From: Parabacteroides bouchesdurhonensis
GTDB taxonomy: Bacteria > Bacteroidota > Bacteroidia > Bacteroidales > Tannerellaceae
Assembly (NCBI RefSeq): GCF_900186615.1
Contig: NZ_LT896588.1
Span: forward strand, 1,139,230-1,196,765
Length of the DNA: 57,536 nt
Direction: 5' to 3'
The position numbers and the translations under genes are program-made. Under the pieces are notes generated by a model. It did no database searches, had not been told where the DNA came from, and saw only the letters and a list, made by a program, of their open reading frames with translations. Below, piece after piece: positions 54,003 through 57,536 of this stretch (position 1 is the first letter of the stretch; every line of letters begins with the position of its first letter).

Positions 54003-55082
54003 ATGAAACGTTTTTATTACATACTCGTCCTGGCAGGCGCCCTGTTCGTGAGCGGCACGCTGCAAGCGCAGGAAGAAGCCACAGAAACCCAGCAACAGGC
54101 ACGTAGAAGCCCCCGCGCCAGTCGTGGTGAACGTGAGGTAAAGAATGACAACGGCCTGCCCGAACTCACCGTACGTGCACAGGATATGAACGAACGCATG
54201 ACGCAGGAGATAGGCAACGCACGCTGGATGCGCGTTATCTACCGACAGATAGACCTGACCAAAGAACAGAACGCGCCGCTTTACTATCCGGTACGTCCCA
54301 TGAACGGACAAATGAACCTCTTCTCCGTCATATTCCAGTTGCTCAGCGAGAACAAGATCAAAGTCTACGAATACCTCGACGGATACGAACAGTTTGACGA
54401 CACCCATCTGGTGAACTTCAAAGAACTGCTGGACCGCTTCTATATCCTTTACGAAGAAGTGCCCTCCAAGACCGGAGGCGAACCCATGTTCGTAATCAAC
54501 GAGAGCGATGTTCCTTCCGAAGACGTCCGTTCTTACTACGTGAAAGAGGCCTGGTATTTCGACCAGAACAACTCTGTGTTCGACGTAAAGACGCTGGCTA
54601 TCTGCCCGATCCTGACGTCCAACGGCGACATGGGCGAAACCACCATGCCGATGTTCTGGCTGCCGTACGAAAACATTCGTCCGTATATCCGCACGTCATA
54701 CATCATGACGTCAAACGTCAACAATGCCATGACCTTTACGATGGACGACTACTTCCGCCGCCGCATGTTCGACGGCGAGATCATCAAAACGCAGAACCTG
54801 ATGAACCAGCCTCTGCAGGCCTACTGCCCTACTCCGGACTCGCTTAAACGTGAGCAGGAACGCATAGAAGGACAGTTGGTAGCCTTCGAGAAATCCCTTT
54901 GGTTGCAGCCCGACACCGCACAGGTAGTAGATGCCAAAGCCGACAAGAAAGCTCGCAAAGCATCCGTGCGCGGCAACTCCGGTGCTACCGCCTCGTCCGC
55001 AAGCAAGGAAAAGACCGTAAAGACAAAAGCCCCCAAAGCCGAACGCTCCGCACCCGTCAAGAGCGTCCGCCGCAGAAGATAA
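54003..55082 (+). CDS. gldN: Type IX secretion ring protein GldN/PorN
   Basis: The 359-residue periplasmic protein has a signal peptide (1-22, ending TLQAQ) and the GldN fold (RVIYRQIDLTKEQNAPLYYP). It binds GldK in the ring under the outer membrane. The last 50 residues are basic and low in complexity (KADKKARKASVRGNSG...SVRRRR). It begins 4 bp behind gldM and ends the operon. Confidence 0.94.
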   Translation: MKRFYYILVLAGALFVSGTLQAQEEATETQQQARRSPRASRGEREVKNDNGLPELTVRAQDMNERMTQEIGNARWMRVIYRQIDLTKEQNAPLYYPVRPMNGQMNLFSVIFQLLSENKIKVYEYLDGYEQFDDTHLVNFKELLDRFYILYEEVPSKTGGEPMFVINESDVPSEDVRSYYVKEAWYFDQNNSVFDVKTLAICPILTSNGDMGETTMPMFWLPYENIRPYIRTSYIMTSNVNNAMTFTMDDYFRRRMFDGEIIKTQNLMNQPLQAYCPTPDSLKREQERIEGQLVAFEKSLWLQPDTAQVVDAKADKKARKASVRGNSGATASSASKEKTVKTKAPKAERSAPVKSVRRRR

Positions 55083-55103
55083 CGCCTACCCCTAGCTCTT
55101 AAC

Positions 55104-55200
55104 ACAAGCGGGCTCAAGGCACACAGATAACACAAACGAGCGCAGATAAACGCAGATCGATTCTTTTCATTAAGAACCTCTGCATTTATCTGCGCTCGTC
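55104..55200. repeat. Dispersed hairpin repeat, copy 1
   Basis: ACAAGCGGGCTCAAGGCAC at 55104 and the following bases to about 55147 recur at 56385. The right part folds: ACGAGCGCAGAT (55136-) and ATCTGCGCTCGT (to 55199) form arms of about 21 bp with three mismatches. It could act as a bidirectional terminator between gldN and hepT. Confidence 0.6.
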
Positions 55201-55215
55201 TTTATATCCTGCTGC

Positions 55216-55602
55216 CTATTTCAAATCTTGAATGACTTGCTGTACAGTCGTTTTTAATGGGATCAAATGCTTTCTGATAACGACCAGAACCATATCCGGG
55301 TCAACATCTGCATATTGATGAGAAATATAATTCCTCATGCCGAATATTTGCTTCCAGGGGATTTCCGGATAATTAACCAATAGCGATTTATCCGTCTTCT
55401 TGTCGATTGCTAAAGCTGTTTCGCCAATAAACTGAATACGCATCAGGTTTGCATCCAGCAGTGTCATGCCCCAGGGAGTAGATAAATAATCTTCCACCGA
55501 TGTTATATCCCTGTTTCTTTCCAGAAGAACGTCTATTGAGTCGATGATCTGTTCCAAGCGGTTTATAACCTCTTCTTTAAGCTGGTATTCCATCTTGTTC
55601 AA
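55216..55602 (-). CDS. hepT: HepT-like ribonuclease toxin (DUF86)
   Basis: The 128-residue protein belongs to the HEPN family. The RX4HxY catalytic signature reads RNYISHQY (about 90-97). HepT is an RNase that is inactivated by MntA through AMPylation of the tyrosine. Its start overlaps mntA by 26 bp, the standard arrangement in this toxin-antitoxin type. The start could also be nine bases later. Confidence 0.85.
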   Translation of the reverse strand: MNKMEYQLKEEVINRLEQIIDSIDVLLERNRDITSVEDYLSTPWGMTLLDANLMRIQFIGETALAIDKKTDKSLLVNYPEIPWKQIFGMRNYISHQYADVDPDMVLVVIRKHLIPLKTTVQQVIQDLK

Positions 55603-55870
55603 TTCTTTTAAGTAACAGTTTATTCAGTCCATTGCGCAGACGCAGTAAATCAATCTTGCATCCGCACAGCGATTCCAGTTCGTCACTGATGTATCCCATT
55701 ATAAAAGGGTCGGCTTCACGCAATTCTACAAAAACGTCGAGGTCGCTGCCCTCATGCTGTTCACCACGGGCTACCGATCCGAATATTCCCATCGAAAGGA
55801 TTCCGTATGTATCGGCCTGACGCTTCATAAAGTCGCGCAGGATAGCCAGATATTCTTTTGTAGACTTCAT
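55577..55870 (-). CDS. mntA: MntA-like nucleotidyltransferase antitoxin
   Basis: The 97-residue minimal nucleotidyltransferase has GSVARGE, then SDLDVFVE (GS-x10-DxD) and a downstream KIDLL acidic strand. It AMPylates and neutralises HepT. It is 13 bp from the higA-like gene upstream. Confidence 0.85.
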   Translation of the reverse strand: MKSTKEYLAILRDFMKRQADTYGILSMGIFGSVARGEQHEGSDLDVFVELREADPFIMGYISDELESLCGCKIDLLRLRNGLNKLLLKRIEQDGIPA

Positions 55871-55883
55871 AGCTTATTCAATA

Positions 55884-56213
55884 TTACAGAAGGAAACTTG
55901 CACAAACCTTATGGATTTCGTTCAGCTTTGAGAGACTTTTCTTATCCCTCCGTGCCATTTCCAGATTATACCGGCTTTGCATATTCACCCAAAATGAAGC
56001 ATCTACACCAAGCGCAGCTTCCAGTATCAGAGCCACATCGGCAGTAATAGGACGTTTGCTGTTCAGTATCTCATTCTGCATAGTGTAAGAGATAGAGGTA
56101 AGTTCCGAAAACTTCTTCTGAGTAATTTTGCGTGCCTGCAGTTCGTCTTTCAGCACCTCTCCGGGATGGGTAGGAATATAAGGCCTTAATTCTTTGTTCA
56201 TAACTTCGTTCAT
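55884..56213 (-). CDS. higA: HigA-family antitoxin, XRE-type regulator
   Basis: The 109-residue protein has the HigA N terminus (RPYIPTHPGEVLKDELQARKI), a helix-turn-helix (TQKKFSELTSISYTMQNEILNSKRPIT) and the family's C-terminal ASFWVNMQSRYNLEMA. It should repress its own operon and neutralise a HigB toxin, but only a 30-residue frame lies where HigB is expected. It could now serve only as a repressor of the hepT-mntA operon. Confidence 0.82.
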   Translation of the reverse strand: MNEVMNKELRPYIPTHPGEVLKDELQARKITQKKFSELTSISYTMQNEILNSKRPITADVALILEAALGVDASFWVNMQSRYNLEMARRDKKSLSKLNEIHKVCASFLL

Positions 56214-56302
56214 TTATAATGATTAGACAATTCCAGTATGGTACAAACCGTTATAATCGGCTTACTGCCATCCTGCTGACTGATCGAGAACTCAATAATC
56301 AT
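56210..56302 (-). CDS. Short frame coupled to higA
   Basis: A 30-codon frame (MIIEFSISQQDGSKPIITV...) ends with TGA overlapping the higA ATG by 3 bp. It has no similarity to HigB that I can see. A TATCTTTG box (56330-56323, minus) stands 20 nt before its ATG, so it is probably transcribed. It could be a leader peptide or a remnant of a toxin. Confidence 0.35.
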   Translation of the reverse strand: MIIEFSISQQDGSKPIITVCTILELSNHYK

Positions 56303-56384
56303 AGTTAATAGTTTTAGTTTGACAAAGATAGAACAAATCCGGAATATTCACTAAATGAGTGAATATTTTTTATCTATATTAAAT
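56303..56384 (-). promoter_or_regulatory. Promoter and palindromic operator of the higA operon
   Basis: The perfect inverted repeat AATATTCACT-AAATG-AGTGAATATT (56343-56367) lies just upstream of the -7 box TATCTTTG (56330-56323 on the minus strand), covering the -33 region. A HigA dimer bound there would block transcription. No toxin gene lies further upstream. Confidence 0.6.
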
Positions 56385-56476
56385 ACAAGCAGGCTCAAGG
56401 CACACAGATAACACAAACGAGTGCAGATTTACGCAGACTATTTATTTTCTTTAAATAATAATCTGCGCTCGTCTGC
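56385..56476. repeat. Dispersed hairpin repeat, copy 2
   Basis: Nearly the same as copy 1 for the first 43 bp (CTCAAGGCACACAGATAACA), then ACGAGTGCAGATTTACGCAGA and its partner ATCTGCGCTCGT at 56461-56472. The loop sequence differs from copy 1, as expected of a mobile or exchanged repeat. Confidence 0.6.
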
Positions 56477-56554
56477 GTGCTCTGCGTCATCCGCGTTCCC
56501 TTCGAGCCCGCGTTTCACATAAGCCTGCCCCCCCACCATGTTAAAGAACGCTTT

Positions 56555-56623
56555 TTAGATTCAGCGTGAGGCTAACGTTAGATTCACCGGTGGGCTAACG
56601 CTGGATTCTCCGGCAATCTAACG
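56555..56623. repeat. Array of 23-bp semi-palindromic repeats (C)
   Basis: Three units start at 56555, 56578 and 56601. The best is TTAGATTCACCGGTGGGC followed by TAACG, with the central palindrome CACCGGTG; unit ends TTAG and CTAA also mirror each other. All three end in CTAACG. They lie just behind the DUF3575 gene. Confidence 0.6.
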
Positions 56624-56628
56624 GCACG

Positions 56629-57402
56629 CTAATACACCGACATTAAGTTCGAGTATTCATACGTGCGGGGTTCCTTCGTAAAGGAACTGGATGTACTGTA
56701 TTGCGTCGTAACCTTCCCCCGCCAGTCGCCGGCGCTGACGGGGGTGAAGGTGATGCCTATCTCGGAGGCGTGCTCCGGCGTGCCGCGAAGGGCCAGACGC
56801 GTGCCCTCTATCAGGGCCATGCCGCGGAAGGGCAGCTGGTCGCGCGTGTCGGGGTCGGTAGGGCCGTACCCCAGGTTGATTACCGGACCGCCGGCTACGG
56901 CCTGCTCGGTTACCACCTCGGAGCAGTCGTAGCAGACATATTTCTCATAAGTCATACGGGCACAGCCCGCGCCGATAAATGCCTCCAGTCCCCAGTGGCG
57001 TCCTAGAATACAGTGGTAGCCGTAGGTCAGGCCACCGCCGTAAAGCTCGCCACGGTAATTGTAATCACTCATGGCCGTCATGAAAGGGATATTACCCATA
57101 TTGAAGTGGCCGTAATGGCCGTGCACACCGAAGAAATGACCCTCGAACGTCTGGCAGGGCCAGTAACGGACTTCGGGCTGGGCGAGGTAATGTTTCAGCG
57201 ACATCCCGTTGTTGAACACCCACGCGTTGTAAGCGCCCCAGGCATCCAGGCTCACATGGTCCGACAACCGGAACTCGAAGCCCATATTGGGCGTAGTGGT
57301 GGCCCAATAAAGAAGGTTGCTCTTTAAGGAAACGTGCTGACTTCTGAGTGGCGTTAAAGTCAGGCAAAGCATGATTATCAACAATAGACCGAATTTGTTC
57401 AT
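56629..57402 (-). CDS. DUF3575 outer-surface protein with C-terminal extension
   Basis: The 257-residue exported protein (signal peptide 1-21, ending LRSQ) matches DUF3575: VSLKSNLLYWATTTPNMGFE, SLDAWGAYNAW and AGCARMTYEKYVCYDC. The family is often the first gene of fimbriae-type surface loci in Bacteroidales. About 60 C-terminal residues (GMALIEGTRLALRGTPEHAS...) exceed the usual length of near 190. No further genes of a fimbrial operon follow on this strand; the gene ends at repeat array C. A recombinase lies upstream on the same strand. Confidence 0.8.
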   Translation of the reverse strand: MNKFGLLLIIMLCLTLTPLRSQHVSLKSNLLYWATTTPNMGFEFRLSDHVSLDAWGAYNAWVFNNGMSLKHYLAQPEVRYWPCQTFEGHFFGVHGHYGHFNMGNIPFMTAMSDYNYRGELYGGGLTYGYHCILGRHWGLEAFIGAGCARMTYEKYVCYDCSEVVTEQAVAGGPVINLGYGPTDPDTRDQLPFRGMALIEGTRLALRGTPEHASEIGITFTPVSAGDWRGKVTTQYSTSSSFTKEPRTYEYSNLMSVY

Positions 57403-57435
57403 TTACCCCTTTTTTACAGGAACAACACATTTTTC

Positions 57436-57454
57436 CCTTATTTACAAAATAAGG
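57436..57454. terminator. Hairpin behind the right-edge recombinase
   Basis: CCTTATTT and AAATAAGG form an 8-bp stem with a 3-nt loop, five bases from the recombinase stop on the minus strand. There is no strong T run, so termination is only probable. Confidence 0.4.
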
Positions 57455-57458
57455 TATG

Positions 57459-57536
57459 TTATCCCGTCTTCCCCACCAATTCGGCTATCGATCTCGTTAT
57501 CCTGTTATTCGCTTTATTCAGCACCGACTGGTCCAG
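57459..57536 (-). CDS. Tyrosine recombinase, C-terminal end (cut by window edge)
   Basis: The last 25 codons of a minus-strand gene read LDQSVLNKANNRITRSIAE and end in GKTG. This equals the tail that follows the catalytic tyrosine in Bacteroidales phase-variation recombinases and resembles the end of the recombinase at the left window edge (YLASLETQVIDKANRKIL). The catalytic part lies outside. Its position 57 bp upstream of the DUF3575 gene suggests a phase-variable surface locus. Confidence 0.65.
   Translation of the reverse strand: MDQSVLNKANNRITRSIAELVGKTG

Overview
The window is a Bacteroidales chromosome segment, most likely Parabacteroides. The evidence is the recurrent Bacteroidetes promoter pattern (TTTG about 19 bp upstream of TAnnTTTG), a UpxY-type antiterminator, the long form of IspG, and a porP-gldKLMN type IX secretion cluster. 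The genus is an inference; no rRNA or tRNA gene is visible.

Region 1 (1-5.0 kb) is a resistance island built on a capsule-type regulatory locus. A tyrosine recombinase (C-terminus only) and its terminator precede a 202-bp segment bounded by 20-bp inverted repeats, then an intact upxY. Instead of capsule genes, ermF follows 11 bp after upxY. Next come a class D beta-lactamase (OXA-347-like) and aadS on the minus strand. Each of these two has the anatomy of an integron gene cassette: its first bases are complementary to the R'' end of an attC-like inverted repeat behind the gene. A decayed tyrosine recombinase lies divergently beyond aadS.

Region 2 (5.0-10.1 kb) is a patchwork: an exported sugar isomerase-like protein and a histidine kinase of higher GC, abruptly joined to the AT-rich remnant of a grasp-with-SPASM RiPP locus (SPASM fragment, GNAT acetyltransferase, radical SAM maturase).

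Region 3 (10.1-24.1 kb) is a GC-richer accessory module of an integrative or conjugative type element. Almost all genes are on the minus strand: DUF3871-, DUF4120-, DUF4121- and DUF4313-like proteins, a DnaJ-domain protein, a 1000-residue DNA methylase-helicase fusion, and many small unknown proteins. Three long hairpin elements with covarying stems and a shared core each sit directly in front of a minus-strand gene. They are the best candidate here for an undescribed regulatory RNA family. No transfer, replication or integrase gene of this element lies inside the window.

Region 4 (24.2-47.3 kb) is core chromosome: ispG-purE-gcvH-PAP2-rpoN region, nucleoside kinase, Na/Pi cotransporter, dusB, an SGNH esterase, a U32 peptidase-thioesterase-dprA run, a lipoprotein, a complete RND efflux operon, a methyltransferase and a cobalamin adenosyltransferase.

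Region 5 (47.4-57.5 kb) holds an AAA ATPase, the porP-gldK-gldL-gldM-gldN operon with a hairpin leader, MntA/HepT and HigA-type toxin-antitoxin genes, and a DUF3575 protein next to another tyrosine recombinase cut by the window edge. Intergenic regions carry dispersed hairpin repeats and three unrelated arrays of short semi-palindromes with 22-23 bp periodicity.
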